From Symploca sp. SIO3C6 (GTDB lineage Bacteria; Cyanobacteriota; Cyanobacteriia; Cyanobacteriales; Coleofasciculaceae), in assembly GCA_010692425.1 (NCBI GenBank), contig JAAHHJ010000014.1:309953-373952 (forward strand): DNA of 64,000 nucleotides. The letters run 5' to 3'. The position numbers and the translations under genes were made by a program. Positions 18,454-28,700 of the stretch are shown one piece after another. Numbering within the stretch: the first letter of the stretch is position 1; each line of letters begins with the position of its first letter. The notes beneath the pieces are model-generated. The model was given only the letters and a program-made list of their open reading frames with translations, searched no databases and was not told the DNA's origin.

Positions 18454-20307
18454 TTATTTTAAAGAAGCAAAATGTTTGCCGCCTAGCTCAATGCTTCCCT
18501 GTTGGCATCCAGCTTTAAGTCTTGCTACTAAATACTCCAAATTAGGTGCAATAAAATTAGTACCATGGTCTGGTTCTACTAAACTCACTAAGGCAATGTT
18601 GCCATCAGAATGAGACGATAAACTATTAATACCTAGAAAGTTAAACACTCCTGATTCATAAGTGCCACAAGGTACTGAAGGATTATGGACGCCAACACAA
18701 TATTCATTGTCTTGAAACCAGTCGCGGGCAGGATAGCCGTGGAAGTGAGCCATGGGCGCACCATCTCTAATTAATTCTGGTGTGTATAAAGCTGCAGCTA
18801 GAGCTATGCCTAGCATTACATAAAGGTCATAAGAAGGTTTGATGTCTACTGTTGCCTGGTCAATTCCCTGGGGTAATTGTAGTAATAATCTATCTTTCAA
18901 ACCAATTCTGACAATATCATGTTCCAGATTCAAGTTAGTTTTATTCGAGCCTGAACGAGCACTTACCAACCAAATATCTGGTATCTGTTTAAATACATAT
19001 TCTGTGCCTATTTTAAGTTTGATGTAGCGTCGATTGTTTTCATTTTGACGCACTTGATCATTACTAAACCCGTTAACGTTAGCTAAATGATCCCACTCAT
19101 GTTCAGTTATCTTCTGTGCACCAATGTATTGCGGTGGTTCTGCATAGGCAACAAAGCCATAGGAAACACCAGTTCTGCCATTAACGATGACATTGATAAT
19201 ATCTCGATGGGACTTTCTTTTAATCAATTCACTCAGCTTAAAACCAGGGGGAAATAAACCTGTCGGTGCTAGTTCCTTACCCAGAGTTACCAATTTAGCT
19301 GCATAAGTAGATGCTTGAGGATCGTATTGCCCTAATTCAAATCTATTCAAGAGAACCGGAGCTATGGGGACAAAAATTTTAGGTATTAGCGATTTTAAAA
19401 CAAAGCCATCTAATTCATCTTGAGTAAAAATAGAATCTGAGAGATTCATATTTAAAATCGAGATTTTGTCTTTGGAGACTCCAATCACAATTTCAGAAAA
19501 AGTTCTAACTAGAGTGTTTAGTCCAATTCCTATTTTTTGTTGATAAGGGATTTGGGGATTAGTAAACTCTGGATCTAACTCAGTGAGAGTAATCACCTGA
19601 GTATTAGTTGGATCTTCAATATATTTAGCTGCATGCTCTACAGCCCAACCGATTAATGTAGCAATTCTAGTGACAGATAATTTTTGATTCTTGAGAATAA
19701 AGCGAGAATAAAGCTCATACAGTCTTTCAGCTACAAATTCTTTGGCTTTACTAATTAAAGAAGGAGGTCTTTCAATATCAATTACCGCATCAGTTCCTGC
19801 CTTAACTACTCTAGTCTTAAAAGTTTTCTTTAAGTTAAAGAAGGGAATCTTGATGTCGTAGCGAAATTCGGTTGTTGCTAGTTGCCACGGTTGAACCTGC
19901 ACTCCATAATTGCGTAGTTTAAGTTCTAACTCTTCTCTAAACTTAATAATACTTTGGTTACTGTACCCTTTCGGCAAAGGTCTAAAAACTACTTTGAGCT
20001 TGCTTGCCATTACTTGAGGATCAACAATGGGTTGCTTATACTCAGTAGTTAATTGACTGCCAAACCCTCCAATTAAACGACCAATAGTTTGTAGAGTTAA
20101 TTCTTCGCTAGGAGAGTTAGAAGTAGGGCAATCAGAGATATCATTGCCACGCAGAAACGCCAATATTTCTGGTTTATGTTTAGTGAGTTTTGTGCGTAGT
20201 TCCGGTGTCATAACTCCCCGTGGAGAACGAACACCTAATTTCTCATTATCAACCCATAACTGAACACCTTGTTGGGTGAGGCTAACTAACAGTTCTGATG
20301 CGTTCAT
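18454..20307 (-). CDS. Unrecognised 617-residue protein with N-terminal TubC-type docking domain
   Basis: Residues 1 to about 52 match the TubC N-terminal docking domain of NRPS/PKS proteins (ELLVSLTQQGVQLWVD, followed by LTKHKPEILAFL). The remaining 560 residues match no family I know. There is no signal peptide and one hydrophobic stretch (LYVMLGIALAAALY). The C-terminal 100 residues concentrate possible catalytic or metal-binding residues: His521 and His523 (HFHGYPARDW), Cys537, His541 (HNPSVPCGTY, Cys547), His566 (SHSDGN) and Asp580-His581 (EPDHGTNF). A HEWDHL motif lies near 410. A docking domain implies it acts on a carrier-protein-bound intermediate. It lies between the second ACP gene and the intact dehydrogenase gene, in the same direction. 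Confidence 0.75.
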   Translation of the reverse strand: MNASELLVSLTQQGVQLWVDNEKLGVRSPRGVMTPELRTKLTKHKPEILAFLRGNDISDCPTSNSPSEELTLQTIGRLIGGFGSQLTTEYKQPIVDPQVMASKLKVVFRPLPKGYSNQSIIKFREELELKLRNYGVQVQPWQLATTEFRYDIKIPFFNLKKTFKTRVVKAGTDAVIDIERPPSLISKAKEFVAERLYELYSRFILKNQKLSVTRIATLIGWAVEHAAKYIEDPTNTQVITLTELDPEFTNPQIPYQQKIGIGLNTLVRTFSEIVIGVSKDKISILNMNLSDSIFTQDELDGFVLKSLIPKIFVPIAPVLLNRFELGQYDPQASTYAAKLVTLGKELAPTGLFPPGFKLSELIKRKSHRDIINVIVNGRTGVSYGFVAYAEPPQYIGAQKITEHEWDHLANVNGFSNDQVRQNENNRRYIKLKIGTEYVFKQIPDIWLVSARSGSNKTNLNLEHDIVRIGLKDRLLLQLPQGIDQATVDIKPSYDLYVMLGIALAAALYTPELIRDGAPMAHFHGYPARDWFQDNEYCVGVHNPSVPCGTYESGVFNFLGINSLSSHSDGNIALVSLVEPDHGTNFIAPNLEYLVARLKAGCQQGSIELGGKHFASLK

Positions 20308-20599
20308 TGTTTTAAGATTCTCCAGTGGTTATTAAAGGGAAAGATAGGAGGCTTAAAGGCAGAGGATAGAAGGTTTTTAATGCCCGATTATAGGTGCTAG
20401 TTGATATAGGGAAAAGGGCATTGCTGAATTGGAACATGAATTTGTATTTTTAAATAGAACTAAACTAAAGATTATTTAGCTCTTAGGGTCTAGGGTCTTG
20501 GCGTAAAACTAATTCATACTTTTATTCAGCAAAGCCAGAGGAAAAATCCTAATACTGAATAGTCCCTTAAGCCTCAGAGCTTTCTACCCTCTACCCTTT
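20308..20599. other. Gap between second ACP and docking-domain gene
   Basis: Non-coding and AT-rich. No clear terminator, so read-through within the cluster is likely. GGTAATGCCC-type and GGGTCTAGGGTCT short duplications are visible near 20488. Nothing else is supportable. Confidence 0.35.
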
Positions 20600-20905
20600 T
20601 CAAATCTCCAAAAATTCTGATTCCGAACCTGCAATTTCTTCCGCTAAACGCTCAGAAAGAGTTTCAATCGTAGGATAATGCAACAATAGCAAGGGAGAAA
20701 TCGTGAATCCCAGAAAATTTTCTCCTTTACTAGCAATGATCATGCCTTGGGCTGAATCTAGCCCCAAGCTGTCTAAATGCGCTTGGAGATCGATTTCATC
20801 AGTCGTAACTCCCAACTGTTCAGCAATATTAGCAACTAGCCAGTCTTGAATAGCTTCTGCTGTCAAACTGTTTCCGAGATTAGGATCCATAGTCAGTGGG
20901 CTCAT
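20600..20905 (-). CDS. Discrete acyl carrier protein (second)
   Basis: 101 residues from the ATG at 20905 (AGAGG upstream). The carrier motif DSLGLDSAQGM has the phosphopantetheine Ser at 51, followed by the family helix YPTIETLSERLAEEI. It is closely similar to the ACP at 22420 but lacks that protein's long tail, ending in an acidic SESEFLEI. It carries acyl intermediates as a pantetheine thioester for the neighbouring reductase, dehydrogenases or the 617-residue protein. It follows the thioester reductase gene by about 150 bases. Confidence 0.88.
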   Translation of the reverse strand: MSPLTMDPNLGNSLTAEAIQDWLVANIAEQLGVTTDEIDLQAHLDSLGLDSAQGMIIASKGENFLGFTISPLLLLHYPTIETLSERLAEEIAGSESEFLEI

Positions 20906-21053
20906 AAAATCTTTTTTACCTCTAGTAGAGATTGACTTCAACAAAAATCTTACGTACTAAGCAGTTGCGGATCTAAATTGCAGTTTCGATAGGGGTAGGA
21001 AAACTAGCTTCACTTTCCCCATCCCCCCATCTATCTAAAAAATGTGTAACAGC

Positions 21054-22427
21054 TTATACCTCGCTCAATACAGTCATTTTCTTGGAAATGTTTCTGAGAT
21101 CATCAACACTCAGAAAACCACTTTCGATGAAGTACGATAAGTAAATATCTAATACTTCCGAATTGGGTTGTGGACAGACAATCCCAGAACCAAAGAGAGC
21201 ATCAAGGGTTTGGTGACAGCTAATTTTGGGTCTTCTCTTTTGCAAATACAATTCTGGAATAGTCAACTGCTCACTAGACCACTTCTCAAACAAAAAAGGC
21301 AGTAATGTGTACAAAGGATGTTCTGGAGAACGTATGTAACCTTTTAAATATTCTTGCCATTGTTCATAGGAAACCAGCTGAATTGGATAGCCAAAAGAGC
21401 GAACCCAGTCAACAAACCATCTCAAGTGCATGGGTTGGGGCTGTTGCAAGTGAAAAACTTTGCCTAGCGATTGTTTCTGCCTCGATAGATAAACAATTGC
21501 TTGACTCACATAATCCACAGGAGAGGCATCCAACAGATAGTCCAAATCGGGAACAATTCCCATTTGAATACAGCCTTTGAACATCAGGCAAATAAAATCA
21601 TCTGTATTAGTGACACCTGTTTGGCTGTGACCTGCAATAAAAGGAGGTCTATAGATAACAACCGGTAAACCGCGATCGCGAGCAATCTCAACTAACTTTT
21701 CAGAAACCCATTTAGTCTGAGAGTAGCCCAGAAACATCCCTTCAGTTTCATCTATACAGTCTTCTTCTGTCAAGACTTTACCAGCATAAACAGAAGATTC
21801 AAACACAGCTACGCTGGAAACATAATGGACAGGTTTGAGTTTAACTTGACAAGCAAATCTCAAAATTTCTTGTGTTCCCAGAACGTTAATCTGCTTCATT
21901 GCTGAATAGGGATAAACATAATTCAACAATGCTGCCGAGTGATAAACGGTATCAATTTTGCCAGCCAGTGCTTGAAATTTGTGGGCGTCAAGACCAAATT
22001 TTGGCTTTGATAAATCTCCTAAAACAGGTATAATTCTAGAGCTGAAATCATCATTCCAAACTTTATACTTTTCCAGGTTTTGTTGCAGTCGCTTTTTCCC
22101 TTGCACTGCATCAGCAGCACGTACCAAGCAATATATATCTGCCTGAGTTCTTTGTAAAAGCTCTTCAATTAAAAAAGCTCCTAAAAAACCTGTTCCCCCA
22201 GTTAACAAGATATAAAGAGGTTCAGTTACAGGTTTGTAAGGTAGTAAAGCTTCAGGACAAATACTAGGATCTAAAACAGCTTCTGCTTTCAAATCTAGGG
22301 CTATTGGAGACTCGATCGCCGACATACTTTTTCGCGGTACAAGTCCAGTTTCTTTTTTCAGTTGTAGCAATAGCAGCTGTCTTTTTAAGGGGGAAAGCTT
22401 TGCTAACCGTGTTTCCAGATCAGTCAT
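21054..22427 (-). CDS. Thioester reductase (HglB/HetM-like, Lys2-type SDR)
   Basis: 457 residues. An N-terminal helix ([16 protein letters not shown], 11-26) resembles docking segments of stand-alone megasynthase parts. The NADP motif LTGGTGFLG is at 75-83, the catalytic Tyr235 and Lys239 in YSQTK, and [10 protein letters not shown] later. Such domains reductively release an ACP-bound acyl chain as aldehyde or alcohol. In heterocyst glycolipid synthesis HglB/HetM carries ACP and reductase in one protein; here the ACP is a separate gene whose end overlaps this start by 8 bases, implying translational coupling. Confidence 0.92.
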   Translation of the reverse strand: MTDLETRLAKLSPLKRQLLLLQLKKETGLVPRKSMSAIESPIALDLKAEAVLDPSICPEALLPYKPVTEPLYILLTGGTGFLGAFLIEELLQRTQADIYCLVRAADAVQGKKRLQQNLEKYKVWNDDFSSRIIPVLGDLSKPKFGLDAHKFQALAGKIDTVYHSAALLNYVYPYSAMKQINVLGTQEILRFACQVKLKPVHYVSSVAVFESSVYAGKVLTEEDCIDETEGMFLGYSQTKWVSEKLVEIARDRGLPVVIYRPPFIAGHSQTGVTNTDDFICLMFKGCIQMGIVPDLDYLLDASPVDYVSQAIVYLSRQKQSLGKVFHLQQPQPMHLRWFVDWVRSFGYPIQLVSYEQWQEYLKGYIRSPEHPLYTLLPFLFEKWSSEQLTIPELYLQKRRPKISCHQTLDALFGSGIVCPQPNSEVLDIYLSYFIESGFLSVDDLRNISKKMTVLSEV

Positions 22428-22842
22428 TGAAATTCTTCTCCTTAATCAACTGTTTTTCAGTAGCAACTGCTGTGTAAACTTCTTCTGTCGATAGCTGTTC
22501 AATTGCTGACAATATCTGAGCCAGTTTGTCGCTATCAACTTGCTCAAGTACTCTAGAATCTACATCTTGGGATTCTTCAGCCAAGCGCTCAGAAAAAGCT
22601 TCAATTGTGGGGTAATGCCACACCAGAGTAGGAGAAAGTTCAAATCCTAAAAATTCCTCTAATTTAGCAGCAAGCAGCATTGCTTGCGCTGAATCTAAAC
22701 CGTAACTGTCTAAGCGTTCACTGATATCAATTTCATCGACTTCTGCTTCGATTTGTTCAGCAATATTAGTGATTAACCACTCTTGAATTACTTCTGTAGT
22801 TAGAGGACTTTTAGGGTTGGCTTGGGTAGTAGGTTGATTCAT
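22420..22842 (-). CDS. Discrete acyl carrier protein with docking-like tail (first)
   Basis: 140 residues from the ATG at 22842, which has GGAGG seven bases upstream. The carrier motif is [11 protein letters not shown] with Ser51, followed by [14 protein letters not shown]. The tail (about 95-140) contains [20 protein letters not shown], much like the C-terminal acidic motif of modular cyanobacterial PKS/NRPS proteins that docks to TubC-type or helical partners. It overlaps the thioester reductase gene by 8 bases. It probably presents the chain to the reductase and to the docking-domain protein. Confidence 0.9.
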   Translation of the reverse strand: MNQPTTQANPKSPLTTEVIQEWLITNIAEQIEAEVDEIDISERLDSYGLDSAQAMLLAAKLEEFLGFELSPTLVWHYPTIEAFSERLAEESQDVDSRVLEQVDSDKLAQILSAIEQLSTEEVYTAVATEKQLIKEKNFND

Positions 22843-22874
22843 ATTGACCTCCGATAAAAATTGACTGGAACAAG

Positions 22875-23843
22875 TTATAGTTTCACAGGCAAACAAGCAA
22901 TAGTGCGTGCCATACCTTCATCAAGATTGATTTTTGGTTCATAGCCAAGAAGGCGTTGGGCTTTCTCAATGGAATAGGTATGGGAGCGAGTAAGAAAATT
23001 AACAGCTTCCGGCATCAAGCCAATTTCTTTACCTTGAACTTGCAGGGCAGTTTTAACAGCAATGGCTGGCATCGACATGGGCTTGGGATGATCAGTCATC
23101 TGAGCCAATTTATTGTAGAATTGCTCACAGGTGGTCTTGACGCCATCAGTAATATTGAAAGCTTCACCATACATCTCTTTTTCGATGGCTAGAAAACAGG
23201 CATCAATTAGATTATCCAAGTAGACATGATTGAGAATACCACGGCCGCCATTAACGAGAACAAAATGCTCTCTTTCCATTAAATCCAAAGGCTGGAGTAC
23301 CCAAGTATAAGCGCCAGGTCCATAAATATCCCCTGGACGAATAATAATTACTCCCAATTCCGGGGGATTGTTAAACTTTAAGATTTCCTGTTCAGCTTCA
23401 ATTTTCGACTGACACAAAGGATTTCTGTCACTCCGCAAAGGTCCATCTTCAGTCACCTGCTTAGGAAACTTGAAGCCATAAACCATGACGGTAGAAATAT
23501 GAACAAAAGTCTTAACACCCGCTTTTTTAGCAGCAGTCGCAGCATTAACTGTGCCGACAACATTTACTTGTCGAAAAGGCTCAATAGGACCACCGGGATC
23601 GATCATATTTTCCGTATGAAAAACGATATCTATATCGTCCTGGCAAGCCTTCTCTAACACCTCTGGTTCAGTAGTGCTGCCAACAATTACCTCAACCCCC
23701 AGCTCTTGAACCTTCTTAGCATCCTCTGGTGAAGGTTCCAAACCACATACCTTCATACCACGTTCAAGAGCCATCTCAGCTGTTCGCAATCCAAGATAAT
23801 TACCAATACCTGTAATCAGGATAGTTTTGTCTTTAAGTTCCAT
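22875..23843 (-). CDS. Extended SDR paralogue with catalytic Tyr replaced by Leu
   Basis: 322 residues, about half identical to the dehydrogenase at 17307. The NAD-binding motif GIGNYLG (12-18), [17 protein letters not shown] and [10 protein letters not shown] are kept. At the catalytic YxxxK position this protein reads Leu143-Cys-Gln-Ser-Lys147, read from the codons TTG TGT CAG TCG AAA. Loss of the Tyr should abolish ordinary SDR redox chemistry, so the protein may bind NAD and substrate without turnover, act as a partner subunit, or use another acid. It lies between pfaD and the first ACP gene. Confidence 0.9.
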   Translation of the reverse strand: MELKDKTILITGIGNYLGLRTAEMALERGMKVCGLEPSPEDAKKVQELGVEVIVGSTTEPEVLEKACQDDIDIVFHTENMIDPGGPIEPFRQVNVVGTVNAATAAKKAGVKTFVHISTVMVYGFKFPKQVTEDGPLRSDRNPLCQSKIEAEQEILKFNNPPELGVIIIRPGDIYGPGAYTWVLQPLDLMEREHFVLVNGGRGILNHVYLDNLIDACFLAIEKEMYGEAFNITDGVKTTCEQFYNKLAQMTDHPKPMSMPAIAVKTALQVQGKEIGLMPEAVNFLTRSHTYSIEKAQRLLGYEPKINLDEGMARTIACLPVKL

Positions 23844-23968
23844 GATCTTCTACTTTTGAAAGAGAATTTAAAGTGTTAAGCCAATACTTAAAACAGCGTC
23901 CATTATTAACTACACAGAGCTATTGTTAACCAATAATGAGCTATAAGTAATGAACAATAAGCCACGAA

Positions 23969-25630
23969 TTATGTAAGCAAAAACGGCTGATATTTGCTGT
24001 ACTGAACTGGCATTTGTAAGCCCTGAATTCTTAAGTTTTGCATCCGGTACAAAAATGCAGATCCATTCATAATATGGAAAGCGACATCAGCCACTTTGCG
24101 ATTGCTTGGTTCTGCCAAATAAGAACCTCTTACCCAATCATTGAAACCACCCATAGCTGGACCACACCAGATTTGGTAATCAATTTCCCTGCCTTTTTCT
24201 CCACTGCTAGACCAACGGGAAGACAACCCTAAATAGCGACGAAAAATCAAAGCCATTTTCATCTTGGGATTGTTGTTTGCTCTAGCTAATTTCTGAGGAT
24301 TGCGCTGAGATAAGTACTCTACAGTCTTCTCCCAAACTGATTGCAGGCTTTCTCTAAAAATTTGTTTTTCTATCTTCTCTCTTTCCGACTGAGGAATCTC
24401 TTCAATTGAGTCGTAGGCTTTGTACAAATCATAAAGTTTCTGAGCCCGCAGAGGAAACATCGTTCCTTTTTTAAGTACTTGCAGCTTAACTCCCATCTCA
24501 AACATATCTGCCGCCGGAGCCATCATCACGTCGGGCATTTGGGCTTGAGCTAATAATTTCTTAGTATGTTGAGAAGCTCCTGCTTCCACGCAAGACTGGT
24601 TAACTGAGCCAGTTACAACGTAGGCAGCGCCCATCATAAAAGCTGCCAATGCTGATTGAGGAGTACCAATTCCTCCTGCTACTCCCACTCTCACAGGTGT
24701 AGGATAGCGATATCTTTCCTGAATTTCGTCTCTCAATTCCTGGATAGAAGGCAACAGACATACCAAAGGACGATTATCTGTATGACCACCAGAATCTGCC
24801 TCGACAGTGATATCATCAGCCATAGGTACTTTTTGAGCCAAATTTGCCTGTAACTCAGTGATTAAACCTTGACTAACTAATTCTTCAAGGATTTTGGTAG
24901 GAGCAGGTTGGAGAAACTTGGTAGCAACTTCTCGTCGTGAAAGCTTGGCAATCACTTTATTGTGAATCTCAATTTGATTTTCACTATTGAGACTCAAACC
25001 AGCGGCTCGATAATAAACTATATTGGGAGTTAAATCTAAAAAGGCAGAAGCTTCTACAACTCTGACACCATATTTTAGATATAAATCTACCGTCCTCCTT
25101 TCTGCACTCTGATCATGGGGATTATGCAGTAGATTAAAGGCATATGGGCCTTGAGGAAGTGCTTGTTGAATATGCTCAATTGCTGAGACTATTCTCTCTG
25201 TAGATAAACCGCCAGTACCAAAGGAACTCAAAATTTTCTCTTTCCCGAGAGCAATGACTAATTCTTCCGAAGCAATACCGCTTGCCATTGCCCCAGTAGC
25301 GTAGGCGTATTTAACGCCGTAACATGATAAGAAAGAACGATCACCCAACTGTTGAATTGAAATTGGTGGGGAAGCCATCAGCATTTCTACTAGGTTCCCA
25401 TCCCTTTGATCCGCATGGCTTAAATAGCCTTCGTGAGTGACGCCGATTTGTCCTTTGGATCTAACAAGATAACAAGGTTTATCTAAATTAAGTAGTTTTG
25501 CCTTGATACCTGTTTCATCAAAAGATACAGCCTCTAAAATATTGGGCAAAACTCGATTTTGAGCTTTAGGACAACTAAATGATTGCTGACTCTTATGATG
25601 TCCATTTAGTAACGATTTTCCGTTATTCAC
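23969..25630 (-). CDS. pfaD: PfaD-type trans-acting enoyl reductase
   Basis: 553 residues, starting at GTG 25630 with GGAGG nine bases upstream. The N-terminal part leads into an FMN-binding TIM barrel of the nitronate monooxygenase-like class (GVAGGIGTPQSALAAF, GAAYVVTGSVNQSCVEAG, MMAPAADMFEMGVKLQVL). The C-terminal lobe has YQIWCGPAMGGFNDWVRGS. PfaD homologues reduce enoyl-ACP in PUFA synthases and heterocyst glycolipid synthases. Here it would supply the reduction missing from the other synthase subunits, allowing saturated methylenes. It lies after the KS-CLF-AT gene in the same direction. Confidence 0.94.
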   Translation of the reverse strand: MNNGKSLLNGHHKSQQSFSCPKAQNRVLPNILEAVSFDETGIKAKLLNLDKPCYLVRSKGQIGVTHEGYLSHADQRDGNLVEMLMASPPISIQQLGDRSFLSCYGVKYAYATGAMASGIASEELVIALGKEKILSSFGTGGLSTERIVSAIEHIQQALPQGPYAFNLLHNPHDQSAERRTVDLYLKYGVRVVEASAFLDLTPNIVYYRAAGLSLNSENQIEIHNKVIAKLSRREVATKFLQPAPTKILEELVSQGLITELQANLAQKVPMADDITVEADSGGHTDNRPLVCLLPSIQELRDEIQERYRYPTPVRVGVAGGIGTPQSALAAFMMGAAYVVTGSVNQSCVEAGASQHTKKLLAQAQMPDVMMAPAADMFEMGVKLQVLKKGTMFPLRAQKLYDLYKAYDSIEEIPQSEREKIEKQIFRESLQSVWEKTVEYLSQRNPQKLARANNNPKMKMALIFRRYLGLSSRWSSSGEKGREIDYQIWCGPAMGGFNDWVRGSYLAEPSNRKVADVAFHIMNGSAFLYRMQNLRIQGLQMPVQYSKYQPFLLT

Positions 25631-25721
25631 GCTTTTGAAGCCTCCAACTTAGAACCAACAATTTGTTTGCTGTTTAATATCAGATCCTCTGATGATTACT
25701 CATCCCAACTGACTGTTTTTA

Positions 25722-28700
25722 TTAGGAGTCATCCTGATTAGTAATTACAGATTCTTGCTCTAGTAATTGTTGGGAGAAGTTGATTTGATTCTGAATAATT
25801 TTCTGCATTTGTTTGAGCGATTCCTTTTGTGCTTGTAGGAAAAAAGAATAGGTTTGACTTAGACCTGAATTGTTCTCGCTCAGCTGTTGATAATAAGGAT
25901 TCAACAAACTAGGAGTATCGATTACACCAACAGAACTGGAAGCTGTTTCACTAGGAATCGTAAGTTGTTGATTATCTTCCTGTTTGCTCTTTATTTCTGG
26001 GTAAAATTGTAAGTTTATTGTCGACTCAGAATTGTTACCAATTTCACCTTTTACTTGATTTTCTGCGGACGCAGAATTTGAACACAAGTCATCTACATAA
26101 TCTTCACCAAGAGTTGCATTTTTGCTAGAAAAAGTAAGAGGTAGAGGGCAGAAATTAGAAGGTTTTTCCTGCTCAATTATCGTCTGTTTTGGAGGCACTG
26201 AAAGAGAGTAAAGGTTAGAATACCCAGCTTCTATACGGTAATCGGTTGAAGTGGGAGTCCCCGTCTCATCGTTCCCTGTTTCCTGTTCCTTTTTACTTGT
26301 TTCTTCTATTACTTCAAATTCATTACTATTACTCAGAAACTGCTGTGCTTTATCCTCTTGGGTAAGAACTTGGAAAACTCTATTTTTGAAGATTTCTTTA
26401 TTACTCTCTCTCAAAATCTTTGCTTGAATCCACTCTCCACCCAAAGTGATAGTTTTAACTATTGACTTTTGGTGTGTCGTAGCTGCTGGTAGTTGACAGT
26501 AAAGTAATGACAAATCGAGAGCAACTCCATGAGAAAGAAGTCTTGCTAAGCCTCTGAGTAAACAACCATGTTCATCTGCACCTCGCTTGTCAAGAGTAAC
26601 ACTTAGGTGTTCTTTATCTTTAAGATTGACATCAATCCATCGAGAACAGGTACCGCCAGCACCAGCCTCAATAAAGATTCTGACACCATCTTCGTAAACT
26701 CGATTAATTAACCGAGGGAAATCCAGTTGTTGACAGAGTGCTTTGCCAATATTGTGACCAATTGACTTGCTCTCAAGTTTAACTGGTTGGTAATCTGCCG
26801 CTGAATAAAAAACTGTCTCTGGTGTATTTTGAATGGGCAAAGTGTTGATCTTGACAATTTCGCCATATTCAGAAGCCATTGCTTCACAATGAAGTACGTG
26901 ATCCAAAGGTAAGCTGAAACCTTCACATTTGAGGGTTTGTTTAACCCTTTGACAGGCTTGTTTATCGCCAGCAATCACTACTTCTGTAGGCGTATTAACA
27001 TGAGTCAAATAAACACGTTTTTCACCCTTTACACATTCCCTAACCTCCTCTGCTGGAGCCATCAAAACATAGGTACTCCAAAAATCTGCGCTTTGACTAT
27101 CGTCATCCTGAGATAATCCCCAATACTCACGCACCGTATCTTTAGAACCAGAAAGCCTTGAGCAAAATAGAGGAGAAGAGTTAAGAGCAGTTCCAACTTC
27201 GTGAAAACTCGCCCAAACCCCCTGAGCACAAATCATGCTAATCTCGCCGAGGCTATAGCCAAAGGTACAGTCTGCTTGGACTTGGAAATAATCGCTCATT
27301 ACAGTAGTCAGTAACCCAGAAAGACCAACACCAGCCTCCAGCATACCTAGACCATTATCCAATAATTCTTGTTCGAGAACCTCTAGTTCCCTTCTTGAGA
27401 ATTTATGTAAGCTTCTAGGACAAAATAGTCTTTCCAGCCTTGTCAAGGAACTATCAGTGCCTTGGGCTACCGAGTCATCAAAGAGTTTGGGAAACAGGCG
27501 GAATAAATCTCGGGCAATTCCCAAATAAGCATTGAAAGCACCAGGATAAACAAAAGCAATTTTTCCATCTTTGCCTACTGGCTTAGCTGTAAAGTAACTA
27601 CCACCAGGAGTTTGCCAGTCTTTGCCTTGTTCAAAAGCCTTAGGAACACCTTGGAAAGCCCGCTTAATTTCTCGCTCTAAGCTAACTTTATCTTTGCCGA
27701 GAATCGCCAGTTTATAAGTTGCTTCGCGCTGTTGTTGAAAAACTGCAAAGGTTTCGCTGGCAGCAATAGGCAGAGAATCGCAATCGGCAATTGTTTTTTC
27801 GAGAGTACTTAATTGTTCTAATAAAGCTGCACTCTCATCTGCAGCAATTGGGAATAAGTAGAAAGGCATTTGCTGCAGATAATTATTGCTGCGCTCAGCC
27901 TGATTCAACTCCTCAGATAAAATTAAATGGGCGTAAGTGCCATCTATTCCTAAACCATTAATCGCTGCAATTCGCTTAGTCGCTTCTGAAGCTAGACACC
28001 AGCCCTTTGCTGCTGTATCTACATAAAAAGGACTGCCTTGCCAAACCTCCGGCATTTTGGGACTAGACCATTGGGGTACTGGAGGAATATAACGGTGATA
28101 AAGACAAAGTGCAGTTTTAATTAAGCTAGCCATCCCCGAAGCGACATAGGTATGACCGATATTAGCTTTGACAGAACCAATCGCACAACTCAAATCTGAA
28201 CTAGAGGTACGATAAGCCTCAATTAAACCCTCAATCTCTGACTTATCCTCTTGAGGTATTCCACTACCAAAAACTTCCAGATAGTTAATATCTGTAGGTT
28301 GAATACCTGCTAACTGGCACGCCTGTTGACAAGCTGTTTTTACTGCTTCGGAATTAGGTAGTGCAGGGAAGTTGTTGAGAGTTGATACTTTTGTTTGTGC
28401 TTGAGTTGATTGCACCAAACTAATAGCATCAATTACTGCATAGATGCGGTTTTGTTCCTGCCTAGCTGCGTCTATAGACTTAAGGACAACTACCCCAGCA
28501 CCTTCACCGGGCATCCAACCATTAGCCTTTTCGTCGAAACTAAGAGTATGTACACCTGTATTAATTTTGGCAAGTTGGTTTCGTAATAAGATATTTTCTG
28601 GGCTGCCAGCTAAATCTACTGCCCCGATAACTACAGCCTCTACTGCCCCTGAAGAGATTAGCATTTGCGCCACTTCTAGGGCTTTAAAAACGGAATTTTC

